Source: Dyella sp. C11
GTDB taxonomy: Bacteria > Pseudomonadota > Gammaproteobacteria > Xanthomonadales > Rhodanobacteraceae
NCBI RefSeq assembly: GCF_003121485.1
Contig: NZ_QAVX01000012.1
Location: 1-64,000 of the forward strand
Direction: 5' to 3'
Length of the DNA stretch: 64,000 bases
Shown: positions 35,401 through 43,508 of the stretch, in pieces
How the letters are laid out: each line of letters starts with the position of its first letter
How positions within the stretch are numbered: position 1 is the stretch's first letter
Position numbers and translations under genes: made by a program
Notes under the pieces: model-generated
What the model saw: the letters and a program-made list of their open reading frames with translations, nothing else
What the model was told of the DNA's origin: nothing
The model's database searches: none

Positions 35401-35423
35401 CGGCTTCCGCAGCGCGGAAGCCG
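35401..35423 (+). other. Nine-pair hairpin between the hydrolase and esterase genes
   Basis: CGGCTTCCG and CGGAAGCCG pair perfectly around CAGCG. There is no T-tract and the next ribosome binding site (GGGGAG) follows within ten bases. It could be an internal mRNA-processing or partial-termination element in a two-gene transcript. Confidence 0.45.
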
Positions 35424-35442
35424 CATGCCGGGGAGAGTAGTC

Positions 35443-37062
35443 ATGCAAATGGTTCGAGTTGCGCCGCTGGTTACCTTGGCGCTGGCCCTGTGCGCGGGTT
35501 GCACGCAGCCGCCGGCGTCGTCGTCCACCGCGAATGGTTTCCGCGTGGAAGCTGGCAGTGATGCAACGCCCGCGTCGGGGCGGTTGCTGATCTTCATCGA
35601 AGACGCCAAGAGCGCGGAGGGCGTCTCGAAGGACGGCAAGGTCACCGAGGTTGACGCCGACATCATGGCGCCGAACAAGGTGACGGTGGTGGGCAAGGAA
35701 GCCAGTCATCTGGTGCCGGGCCAGGGCGTGGATGTCTATGCCGATGCCATCACCTATCCGCAGCCGTTCTCGCAGTTGCCGCCGGGCGATTACTACGTGC
35801 AGGCGGTGCTCGATCCCGACCACAGCTACAACTACACCGGGCGCGGCGAGGGTGACGTGGTCAGCGATGTGGTGAAGGTGCACCTGCCTTCCAGCGCAGA
35901 GACTTCATTGAAGCTCACCAGCGTGCTGCCCAAGACCGATCGCTGGGCGCTGCCGCCGTCCGCCACGCAGGAGACGCGCGATGCCCTGACCGAGGCGCGC
36001 AAGCACGTGGAAGACATCGACTTTGCCAGTCCGTCGCTGGCTGCGTTCTGGGGACGCCCGGTGACTATGCGCGGCTTCGTGCTGTTGCCGCCGGGTTACG
36101 ACGCGAAGGGCAGCACAACGTATCCGGTGGTGTACTTCACGCATGGTTTTGGTGGTGGCCTGGACCACTTCGCCAATGGCATTGCCCACACGTGGCAGTC
36201 CATGTCCAAGGGCGAGATGCCGCCGATGATCTGGGTGTACCTGGACGAATCCTCGCCCACGGGCACGCATGAGTTTGCCGACTCAGTGAACAACGGGCCC
36301 TGGGGCAAGGCGCTTACCGAAGAACTGATTCCGCAACTGGAATCCACCTATCGCATGGATGCCAAGCCGTCGGGCCGCTTCCTCAACGGTCACTCGTCCG
36401 GCGGCTGGGCCACGCTGTGGCTGCAGACGCGATACCCCAAGGTGTTTGGCGGTACGTGGTCCACGTCGCCCGATCCCAGTGATTTCCATGACTTCACCGG
36501 CGTCGATCTCTACGCGCCGCACGCCAACATGTATCGCAAGGCGGATGGTTCGGCGTATCCGCTGGTGCGCGACAAGGGCCAGGTGATTGCCACGGTGCAG
36601 CAGTACTCGCAGCTGGAACGCGTGTTCGGCAGTTACGGCGGCCAGATGTCGTCGTTCGACTGGGTGTTCTCGCCGCGTGGCGCCGATGGCCGTCCGCAGC
36701 CCATGTACAACCGCGACACCGGCGACGTGAATGCCGAGGTGGTTGACTACTGGCGCGATCACTACGACATCGCCCATCGCCTGCAGGCCGAGTGGCCGCA
36801 GCTCGCGCCGGATCTGGACGGGAAGATCCACCTCATCGTGGGCACGGCGGACACGTTCTACCTGGACGGCGCCGCGCATCGCCTGAAGGACGTGCTGGAC
36901 GGCCTGCACGCGCATTCGGACATCCGCTTCCTGCCCAACAAGACGCACTTCGATCTGTACGTGGTGGGCAACGATCGCACCGCGCTGCTCAAGCAGATCA
37001 GCTGGGAAATGTATGCGGTGGCGCGGCCGCAATCGACGCTGAAAAAGGCCGCGGCGCCCTAA
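35443..37062 (+). CDS. Lipoprotein esterase (enterochelin esterase/esterase D-like)
   Basis: This 539-residue protein starts with a lipoprotein signal ending CAGC (Cys20). Residues about 30-175 form a beta-rich region of unknown family, and 195-525 an alpha/beta-hydrolase of the esterase D type. The nucleophile is Ser318 in GHSSG. RGFVLLPPGYDAKGSTTYPVVYFTHGFG gives the oxyanion side, and IVGTADTFYLDG and NKTHFDLY supply likely acid and His. Relatives act on enterochelin, cinnamoyl esters or S-formylglutathione; the long extra N-terminal domain argues for a surface ester or peptide-like substrate. GGGGAG precedes the ATG. It may share a transcript with the upstream serine hydrolase. Confidence 0.82.
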   Translation: MQMVRVAPLVTLALALCAGCTQPPASSSTANGFRVEAGSDATPASGRLLIFIEDAKSAEGVSKDGKVTEVDADIMAPNKVTVVGKEASHLVPGQGVDVYADAITYPQPFSQLPPGDYYVQAVLDPDHSYNYTGRGEGDVVSDVVKVHLPSSAETSLKLTSVLPKTDRWALPPSATQETRDALTEARKHVEDIDFASPSLAAFWGRPVTMRGFVLLPPGYDAKGSTTYPVVYFTHGFGGGLDHFANGIAHTWQSMSKGEMPPMIWVYLDESSPTGTHEFADSVNNGPWGKALTEELIPQLESTYRMDAKPSGRFLNGHSSGGWATLWLQTRYPKVFGGTWSTSPDPSDFHDFTGVDLYAPHANMYRKADGSAYPLVRDKGQVIATVQQYSQLERVFGSYGGQMSSFDWVFSPRGADGRPQPMYNRDTGDVNAEVVDYWRDHYDIAHRLQAEWPQLAPDLDGKIHLIVGTADTFYLDGAAHRLKDVLDGLHAHSDIRFLPNKTHFDLYVVGNDRTALLKQISWEMYAVARPQSTLKKAAAP

Positions 37063-37088
37063 GTATTACGCCATAGGCCATTCGACAG

Positions 37089-37116
37089 AGCGCCACGCCA
37101 CGCCGTGGCGCTTTGT
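37089..37116 (+). terminator. Terminator after the esterase gene
   Basis: AGCGCCACG and CGTGGCGCT make a perfect nine-pair stem around CCACGC, followed by TTGTG. It begins 27 bases past the esterase stop. Confidence 0.6.
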
Positions 37117-37235
37117 GAGACGTGGATCACACTGTCTCGATCCAGGCTTGCGCAGGTCTGTCTGGCTGGGTCGATTCCACGCCCAGTCTCACGTAACTCA
37201 CGCAAATCGCAGCATTTCTGTCCTCGGTAGTGGTC

Positions 37236-37262
37236 TAAAGGCCATGGTGGTCACGCCGATAC
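37236..37262 (+). promoter_or_regulatory. FliA (sigma-28) promoter of the chemotaxis cluster
   Basis: TAAA (37236-37239), exactly 15 bases, then GCCGATAC (37255-37262) matches the flagellar sigma factor consensus TAAA-N15-GCCGATAA at 11 of 12 positions. It points toward the MCP gene about 200 bases downstream. This ties the cluster to the late flagellar/chemotaxis regulon. The rest of 37117-37461 shows no gene. Confidence 0.85.
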
Positions 37263-37461
37263 CCCAATCGCGGGGGAAGGACACACGACGTTTGCAGCGG
37301 TGCCCATGCGAAAACGCGCGGGCAAGCCGTGGCATGCCTCGAATCGTTGAGCAACGCCTTGGGTTACTGCGCGTCGATCGATGCCCAGCGACCAGCGACA
37401 TCCCCTCCCGCACCGGATTCAACGGGTTTGTCTGCGTTCTTATCAACGAGGGAGAGGGGCC

Positions 37462-39159
37462 ATGGGAAAAGAGACACCAGATATGCAGCTCGAACCGCAT
37501 GAGCTGCGCGCCGTCAATGAGGCGCTCAACCGTGTGCAGGCAGTGATCGAGTTCGACCTCAAGGGCAAGATCCTCCACGCCAACGACAATTTCCTCAATG
37601 CGATGGGTTACACCCTTGAGGACATCCGTGGCCAGCATCACCGCATGTTCTGCGAGCCCGCCTACGCGGCGAGCGCGGAATACAAGAAGTTCTGGGAAAG
37701 CCTGGGCAAGGGCGTGCTCGATCGCGGCGAATACAAGCGCATCGGCGGCGACGGCCGCGAGGTGTGGATCAACGCCTCGTACAACCCGGTGTTCGATGAA
37801 AACGGCAAGCCGTACAAGGTCATCAAGTTCGCCACCGACGTGACGGCAAGCCGTCAGCAGAAGGCCGAGTTCGAAGGCAAGGTCAACGCCATCGACAAGG
37901 CGCAGGCCATGATCGAGTTCGATCTTGGCGGCCACGTGCTGTATGCCAACGACAATTTCCTCAAGGGCATGGGCTACGAGCTGGAGGAAATCCGGGGTCA
38001 GCATCACCGCATGTTCTGTGAGGAATCGCACGCGGACAGCCAGGCCTATGCGGACTTCTGGGCCAAGCTCAATCGCGGCGAATTCGATGCCGGCCGCTAC
38101 AAGCGCGTAGGCAAGGGTGGCCGCACGGTGTGGATCCAGGCCACCTACAACCCGATCTACGACGGCAACGGCCGCCTGTGCAAGGTGGTGAAGTTCGCCA
38201 CGGATGTCACCGCGCAGGTGGAACTGGAAGAGAGCGTGAAACGTCGCGCGGCGGAGGATCAGCGCAAGGTCGAAGCCCTGCTCAAGACCGTGCGTCTTGC
38301 CGCTGAGGGTGACCTTACCGGCGAAGTGCGCGTGGAAGGCAGCGATCCCATCGATCAGCTCGCCGACGGCATCCAGCAGATGATGAGCGACCTGCGCAGC
38401 GTCATCGGCAAGGTGGTCGATTCCGCAGGTGGTTTTTCCGGCAGTTCGCAGGAGATCGCCGGCCGCGCCAGCAGCGTGGCCAGCGGTGCACAGCTGCTCG
38501 GTGCTACGGTGGAGGAAATGAACGCGTCGATCGAAGAGCTCACCGCCTCGATCAACTCCATCGCCACCAACTCGCGCAGCGCCGACCAGCTGGCCAAGGA
38601 CACGCACCAGGAAGCCGAGCGTGGCGCCAAGGCCATCACGCGCTCCATCGAAGCGATGGAGCTGATCAACAAGTCGTCCGAAGACATCAGCGAGATCATC
38701 AAGGTGATCGGCGAGATCGCCAGCCAGACCAACCTGCTGGCCTTCAACGCCGCCATTGAGGCAGCGCGTGCCGGCGAACACGGCCTGGGCTTCTCCGTGG
38801 TGGCCGATGAAGTGCGCAAGCTCGCAGAGCGCTCATCGCAGGCCACCAAGGAAATTTCCAAGCTCATCAACGAGTCGGTAAAGCGCGTGGCGCAGGGCAG
38901 CGAGATTTCCAAGCAGGCCGGCGAAGCGTTCGAGAAGATCGTGGCGGGGGTAGGCCGCACCACGCAGGCCATCTCCGAGATCTCCTGCGGCGCGGACGAG
39001 CAGCTGGTGGCGGCGCGCGAAGTCAGCGCAGCCATCCAGCAGGTGGCCGAGGAAACCGAGAAGTCGGCTGCCGCGTGCGACACCATCGCCCGTTCCACCA
39101 CCGTGCTCACGCAGGGCGCGGAAGAGCTGAACGGGACAGTCCAGCGCTTCGTCGTCTGA
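37462..39159 (+). CDS. Soluble methyl-accepting chemotaxis protein with two PAS domains
   Basis: This 565-residue receptor has no membrane segment or signal peptide, so it senses inside the cell. Two PAS domains (residues about 20-130 and 145-250) are similar enough to be an internal duplication; both contain GQHHRMFC (57-64, 179-186) and end [13 protein letters not shown]-like linker (265-320) leads to the signalling domain with the tip [21 protein letters not shown] (from 418). The layout is that of Pseudomonas BdlA, which controls biofilm dispersion. There is no C-terminal CheR-docking pentapeptide. The ATG at 37462 follows a strong GGAG/GAGGGG site. It is the first gene of the cluster with cheR, cheD and a CheW-like gene. 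Confidence 0.92.
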   Translation: MGKETPDMQLEPHELRAVNEALNRVQAVIEFDLKGKILHANDNFLNAMGYTLEDIRGQHHRMFCEPAYAASAEYKKFWESLGKGVLDRGEYKRIGGDGREVWINASYNPVFDENGKPYKVIKFATDVTASRQQKAEFEGKVNAIDKAQAMIEFDLGGHVLYANDNFLKGMGYELEEIRGQHHRMFCEESHADSQAYADFWAKLNRGEFDAGRYKRVGKGGRTVWIQATYNPIYDGNGRLCKVVKFATDVTAQVELEESVKRRAAEDQRKVEALLKTVRLAAEGDLTGEVRVEGSDPIDQLADGIQQMMSDLRSVIGKVVDSAGGFSGSSQEIAGRASSVASGAQLLGATVEEMNASIEELTASINSIATNSRSADQLAKDTHQEAERGAKAITRSIEAMELINKSSEDISEIIKVIGEIASQTNLLAFNAAIEAARAGEHGLGFSVVADEVRKLAERSSQATKEISKLINESVKRVAQGSEISKQAGEAFEKIVAGVGRTTQAISEISCGADEQLVAAREVSAAIQQVAEETEKSAAACDTIARSTTVLTQGAEELNGTVQRFVV

Positions 39160-39169
39160 GGGTGGTGCC

Positions 39170-40003
39170 ATGGAGATCGAGAACGAGATCGACCTGGCCA
39201 CGCAGCGTGCGCTGCTGGACAAGGTGCGCCGCCATACGGGCATCCATATGGCGGATCGAAAGTGGACCTTGTTGCAGGGGCGTTTGCGTCGCCGCCTTCA
39301 GGCATTGGACCTTGGCCGCTACCGCGATTACCTCGCGGTGCTGGATTCCAAGCCCGATGAAGTGGGCAACTTCATCAACCTGGTGACCACCAACGAGACC
39401 TCGTTCTTCCGCACGCCGCGCATCTGGGATCACCTCTGGCAGCAGCTGCTGCCGGAGTGGTTCCGGCAGCATCGCGGTGCCACGCTGCAGCTGTGGTCCG
39501 CGGCAGCATCCACGGGCGAAGAGGCGTACTCGCTGGCGATGCTGTGCGAGGAATTTCGCGAAAACCACCCGACGTTCAAGTACCAGATCCTGGCCACTGA
39601 CATCGCCAGCCATGTGCTGGCCGTGGGCAAGGCGGGGCATTACCAGGGCAAGAGCATCGAAGGGTTGAAGCGCACCAAGCCCGAGATGCTTGCCAAGTAT
39701 TTCCAGGCCAGCGGCGATGGCTACCTGGTGTCACCCACGCTGCGCTCGCACGTGGTGTTTCGCGAGCATCACCTGCACAAGCGACTGGATGGTGCGTCGC
39801 GTTTCGATATCACCCTGCTGCGCAACGTCCTCATCTATTTCGACGAAGAAGGGCAGTGCAGCGTGCTGGAGAACGTCCGTCGCGCCATGTCGCCGGGCAG
39901 CACGTTGATCATCGGCGAGTCGGAATCGCTGACACGGCTGAACGTAGGTTTTGATTTCGAACAGCCGCTGATCTATCGCAGGCAGGATGGCTTCCATGCC
40001 TGA
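39170..40003 (+). CDS. cheR: Chemotaxis protein methyltransferase CheR
   Basis: This 277-residue enzyme methylates glutamates on MCPs with S-adenosylmethionine. The N-terminal helical domain (residues 1-80) holds NLVTTNETSFFRTPRIW, and the methyltransferase domain holds LQLWSAAASTGEEAYSLAM, the SAM-binding loop, with ILATDIASHVLAVGKAG and LRNVLIYFDEE further on. There is no C-terminal TPR. It starts ten bases after the MCP stop and overlaps cheD by eight bases. No CheB methylesterase is encoded nearby, so demethylation depends on another locus or on the CheD next door. Confidence 0.95.
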   Translation: MEIENEIDLATQRALLDKVRRHTGIHMADRKWTLLQGRLRRRLQALDLGRYRDYLAVLDSKPDEVGNFINLVTTNETSFFRTPRIWDHLWQQLLPEWFRQHRGATLQLWSAAASTGEEAYSLAMLCEEFRENHPTFKYQILATDIASHVLAVGKAGHYQGKSIEGLKRTKPEMLAKYFQASGDGYLVSPTLRSHVVFREHHLHKRLDGASRFDITLLRNVLIYFDEEGQCSVLENVRRAMSPGSTLIIGESESLTRLNVGFDFEQPLIYRRQDGFHA

Positions 40004-40472
40004 CGGGCAGGACATCCAGGTACGCATGTGCGAGGTAAAGGTTGGCAGTGGCACCGACGTGCTTCGCGCCATCCTCGGCTCGTGCGTGGGCATCGGATTG
40101 CTGTGGAGAAAGCGCGGCCTCTACGCGATGGCGCATTGCCTGCTGCCTGAGCCACCGCAGGCGCCGGCAGGCGAGGGCGCCAAGTACGTCACCGGCGCCG
40201 TGCCGACCTTGCTCTCGATGATGGAGGTGGGGCGCTCGCAGCAGGATGAAGTGGAAGCCGTGATCGCGGGCGGCGCCTGCATGGTGCAGCACGCCACGCC
40301 GCCGCGGCACGGTTTGATCGGTGAGCAGAACGCGCGCATGGCGCAGCGGTTGCTGGCCGAGACGAAGATCAAGGTCGTGCATGTCGAGGTAGGCGGCGAG
40401 AGTGGCCGCGTGCTGGTGATCGATTGCGCGCAACACCAATTCGCGGTCAAGACCATCGGCCGCACGACGTGA
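39996..40472 (+). CDS. cheD: Chemoreceptor glutamine deamidase CheD
   Basis: This 158-residue enzyme deamidates glutamines on MCPs to make methylatable glutamates. The catalytic residues are visible: Cys30 in ILGSCVGIGL, His47 in AMAHCLLPE and Thr66 in KYVTGAVP. I chose the ATG at 39996, overlapping the cheR stop, over an ATG three codons earlier; both are possible. It ends eight bases before the CheW-like gene. Confidence 0.92.
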   Translation: MPDGQDIQVRMCEVKVGSGTDVLRAILGSCVGIGLLWRKRGLYAMAHCLLPEPPQAPAGEGAKYVTGAVPTLLSMMEVGRSQQDEVEAVIAGGACMVQHATPPRHGLIGEQNARMAQRLLAETKIKVVHVEVGGESGRVLVIDCAQHQFAVKTIGRTT

Positions 40473-40480
40473 ACCGGGGC

Positions 40481-41998
40481 ATGGACATGGCAACTTCAAA
40501 TGCGTCGACCGTACGACATGAAGGCACGGAACTGTTCGGTTCGTTTCACCTGGGCGATACCGAGCTGGTGCTTCCCGTCGCTACCGTGCAGGAAGTGGTG
40601 AACTACCCCGCCGTGGTGACGCAGGTGCCGCTGGCGCCTTCCTACCTGCTGGGTTTGTTCAACCTGCGCGGGCGGCTGATTCCCATCATCCACCTTGGCC
40701 AGCTTCTGCAATTGCCCGGCGAGGGTTCGCGGGCCAACGCCAAGATCGCCATCGTCGAATTCCGCCAGGGACGCATCGGCCTGCTGTTCGATGGCACGGG
40801 TGAAATTCTCCGCGTGCCCGCCGAGCAGAAGGTCCTGTTCGACGATGGCCAAGGCGAGATGTCGATGATCGGGGGCGCGCTGAAGCTCGATGGCGGCAAT
40901 CGCATCCTGCAGATTCTCAATGTGGATGCCTTGCATCGCCTACCCGACATGCCGATGCTCAAGGCCGACGCGCAGGCGTCTGAATCCGCACGCCAGCGCG
41001 CCGCTCAAGGGCAGCGCCGGCAGGGCGTGTCCTTCCGCGTGAGCGAGACACGCCTGGCACTGCCGATGGGCGCCATCCACGAAATCATCCGCGTGCCGGA
41101 GTTGCTGCGCTCCGTGCTCGCCAGCGAGTTGTGCCTGGGCATGCTCAACCTGCGCGGCAACACGGTGCCGGTGATCGACTTTGCACGCTTTCTCGGGCTT
41201 CCATGTGCCGTCGCGGAGGGCATGGTTCCGGGTGATTTCGACGATCCGCGGCGCATCGTGGTGATACGCCAGCAAGATATGGATTTCGGCTTGCTGGTCG
41301 ATGACGTGGAAAGCATCGTCGGCTATCGCGACGAGGAGTTGCTGGCCATTCCGTCGTTCAACGCCGAGCGTCCGCAACTGTTCACGGGCTGCATCAGTCG
41401 TGATGGCGCGGCGGACATCATGCTGATCAACGAAGCCGCGTTGCTGGACGACGCCGTGGTCACCGAGCTTACGCAGGGCCACCGCGCGCTGTACCAGGTT
41501 GAATCCACGTCGGAACGTGGGCAGGCCAAGCGCCGCAGCGGCGTGCGCGAAACCTATGTCACCTTCAAGCTCGACCAGTTGATGGGCATGCGCATTGACC
41601 AGTTGCGCGAAGTGATCGACTTTCCACCCGATGTGATGCAGCCGCCTGGCGCGCCGGATTATGTGCGCGGCATCCTCAATCTTCGTCGCAAGCTGGTCAC
41701 CATCATCGACCTTCGTGCGCTGTACGGCATGAAAGCCTACGCGGATATCGAAGGCGCCAAGGTACTGGTGGTGGAAAACGACGAGGAGAAGTTCGGGCTG
41801 GTGGTGGATGCGATTGAGAACATCGTGACCATCGATGCGGCCGACAAGCTGGTCGTGCCCAGTGTGCTGCGCAACCAGATCGATCACGCGTTGCGCAACG
41901 ACATGCGCGAAGTGGTGGAACTGCCGGATCAACGCACCCTGCTGTTGCTGGACGCGGCGCCGCTGAAGGAGCGCCTGGGCAACCGCACCGTGCATTGA
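40481..41998 (+). CDS. Triple CheW-domain chemotaxis coupling protein
   Basis: This 505-residue cytoplasmic protein consists of three CheW domains in a row, residues about 19-156, 182-326 and 357-496, each with the family pattern of a beta-strand opening (LVLPVATVQEVV, LALPMGAIHEII, MGMRIDQLREVI) and a conserved LNLRG or LNLRR block (FNLRGRLIPII, LNLRGNTVPVI, LNLRRKLVTII). An ordinary CheW is a single domain of about 160 residues that couples MCPs to CheA. Multi-CheW proteins are rare. There is no CheA, receiver or kinase part. The ATG at 40481 follows the cheD stop by eight bases. It may act as a scaffold cross-linking receptor arrays, which is inference. Confidence 0.9.
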   Translation: MDMATSNASTVRHEGTELFGSFHLGDTELVLPVATVQEVVNYPAVVTQVPLAPSYLLGLFNLRGRLIPIIHLGQLLQLPGEGSRANAKIAIVEFRQGRIGLLFDGTGEILRVPAEQKVLFDDGQGEMSMIGGALKLDGGNRILQILNVDALHRLPDMPMLKADAQASESARQRAAQGQRRQGVSFRVSETRLALPMGAIHEIIRVPELLRSVLASELCLGMLNLRGNTVPVIDFARFLGLPCAVAEGMVPGDFDDPRRIVVIRQQDMDFGLLVDDVESIVGYRDEELLAIPSFNAERPQLFTGCISRDGAADIMLINEAALLDDAVVTELTQGHRALYQVESTSERGQAKRRSGVRETYVTFKLDQLMGMRIDQLREVIDFPPDVMQPPGAPDYVRGILNLRRKLVTIIDLRALYGMKAYADIEGAKVLVVENDEEKFGLVVDAIENIVTIDAADKLVVPSVLRNQIDHALRNDMREVVELPDQRTLLLLDAAPLKERLGNRTVH

Positions 41999-42256
41999 GC
42001 CAGAGAGTACGGATGTCCCCCGGTTTTGCAAAAGCGGAGCAGGGGTTGGCCATGGATGGCTTCTTCCGTGTCGACACACGCATCGAACGCACAAACCCAA
42101 CGTTCGCTCAACGCAGGAACTTGCGCGTCAGCGGGACGTAATTTTGCGATCGAATTCACCCATCGTGCATCGTTGCGAATCACATCATGGCGCCGCCGTG
42201 GAAAAGTGCGCCGGGGGCGCGCCAAGGTCCGCGGCGTTCACCGATGGAGAGTTCGC

Positions 42257-42643
42257 ATGAAGAAGACACTGTTCGCACTGATGTTCGGCGCCGTGATGGC
42301 TTCCGGTACGGTCGCCGCCTCGCCGTTTCAGTACGACGACCACCATGATCACTACGACCAGGATCATCATGATCAAGGGCACGACGACCGTGACCATCGC
42401 GATGACCGCGACCATCACGACTACGTGATCGTGCACGATCGCGGCAATCACGAGGGTTGGTACCACCGTGGTGGACGTGTGCCCGAGGAGTACTACCACG
42501 ACCGCCGTTACTACGTGGACTACCACGCCTACCACCTGGCGCCGCCGCCGCCGGAGCACGTGTGGGTGCGCAGCGACACCGGCGATTTCCTGCTGGTTGC
42601 GGTAGCTACCGGCGTCATCGCCGACCTGGTGATCAACCACTGA
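42257..42643 (+). CDS. RcnB-like periplasmic protein with His/Asp-rich region
   Basis: This 128-residue protein has a signal peptide (residues 1-24, cut near VAA-SP), a stretch of about 35 residues dominated by His and Asp (DDHHDHYDQDHHDQGHDD and onward) and an RcnB-like C-terminal half with GRVPEEYY, HLAPPPPEHVWVRSD and DFLLVAVATGVIADLVI. RcnB in E. coli tunes nickel/cobalt efflux from the periplasm. The His/Asp stretch suggests metal binding; which metal is unknown. GGAG lies 8-11 bases before the ATG. No RcnA or RcnR gene is nearby, so it stands alone between the chemotaxis cluster and a DUF3761 gene. Confidence 0.82.
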   Translation: MKKTLFALMFGAVMASGTVAASPFQYDDHHDHYDQDHHDQGHDDRDHRDDRDHHDYVIVHDRGNHEGWYHRGGRVPEEYYHDRRYYVDYHAYHLAPPPPEHVWVRSDTGDFLLVAVATGVIADLVINH

Positions 42644-42651
42644 TCCCTGCG

Positions 42652-42682
42652 AACGGCATCGTGGTCGAACCACGATGCCGTT
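42652..42682 (+). terminator. Hairpin after the RcnB-like gene
   Basis: AACGGCATCGTGGT and ACCACGATGCCGTT form a perfect fourteen-pair stem around CGA, nine bases past the stop. The following bases are only moderately T-rich (CGGTTCG). Confidence 0.55.
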
Positions 42683-42910
42683 CGGTTCGCACGATTTTGC
42701 GAAATGACATCACGCCAGATAAACGCATATTCGGTCAGCGTGACGACGTGTCACGCGACGGGCGCATAGTGCCCGCACAGGCGCGACGCGCTTGGGATGC
42801 GCCATCTATCGACCATGAGTTGTCGATGCCGATGACGCGATAGGGGATGCACGTCAGCTCGCCGGGTGTGCTTCCCATGGGCAGGCGAATTCGCACGGGA
42901 GGGATCGAAG

Positions 42911-43396
42911 ATGAAATCGTACGGGTTGATCGCAGTGTTGCTCGCGGGTCTTCTGGCCGGGCCGGCCGTTTATGCGCAGCAATCCGCCGCGCCTGCCGGA
43001 TCCACGGGACAGTGCAAGGACGGAAGCTATACCGACCACGCCACCAAGAAGGGTGCGTGCTCGGGCCACCAAGGTGTGAAGGAGTGGTACACCACTGCTG
43101 CAGCAGCACCTGCTGCCGCCGCGCCCGCCGCTGCTCCGGCTGCCGCGCCTGCGGCTGCCAGCAAGAGCACCGCGGCAACACCAGCGTCGAGCACGAAGGC
43201 GTCCGGTCCGCAGCCGCCGGCCAACGCCGCGCCGGGCGGTGGTCCGGGCCTGGTGTGGGTGAACGACAGCAGCAAGGTTTATCACTGCCAGGGTGACAAG
43301 TGGTACGGCAAGACCAAAGCCGGTTCGTACATGAGCGAAGCCGATGCGAAGGCCAAGGGCTATCACGCGGATCACGGGAAAGCCTGTACGCAGTGA
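42911..43396 (+). CDS. Secreted DUF3761-domain protein with Ala/Pro linker
   Basis: This 161-residue protein has a signal peptide cut near YAQ (residue 22). A DUF3761 block follows, CKDGSYTDHATKKGACSGHQGVKEWY (here split as CKDGSYTDHATKKGA and CSGHQGVKEWY), then about 60 residues of Ala, Pro, Ser and Gly as a flexible linker. A C-terminal Cys/His segment, VWVNDSSKVYHC...KGYHADHGKAC, is found in many small exported proteins of this order. The function of neither domain is known. The start at 42911 follows GGGAGGGATCG. It is followed by a strong bidirectional terminator. Confidence 0.82.
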   Translation: MKSYGLIAVLLAGLLAGPAVYAQQSAAPAGSTGQCKDGSYTDHATKKGACSGHQGVKEWYTTAAAAPAAAAPAAAPAAAPAAASKSTAATPASSTKASGPQPPANAAPGGGPGLVWVNDSSKVYHCQGDKWYGKTKAGSYMSEADAKAKGYHADHGKACTQ

Positions 43397-43415
43397 CGGG
43401 TTGATGGATTGAATG

Positions 43416-43443
43416 AAAAAGGCCCGCGATTGCGGGCCTTTTT
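43416..43443. terminator. Bidirectional intrinsic terminator
   Basis: AAAAAGGCCCGC and GCGGGCCTTTTT pair around GATT, with A- and T-runs on either side, so it works in both directions. It separates the DUF3761 gene from the convergent ester hydrolase gene. Confidence 0.9.
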
Positions 43444-43508
43444 CATGTGTCGCCAGGCGTCTTGCTGCGCGATGCCGAGAGAAGACGCAGTGACTTTGCC
43501 GAGCCATG

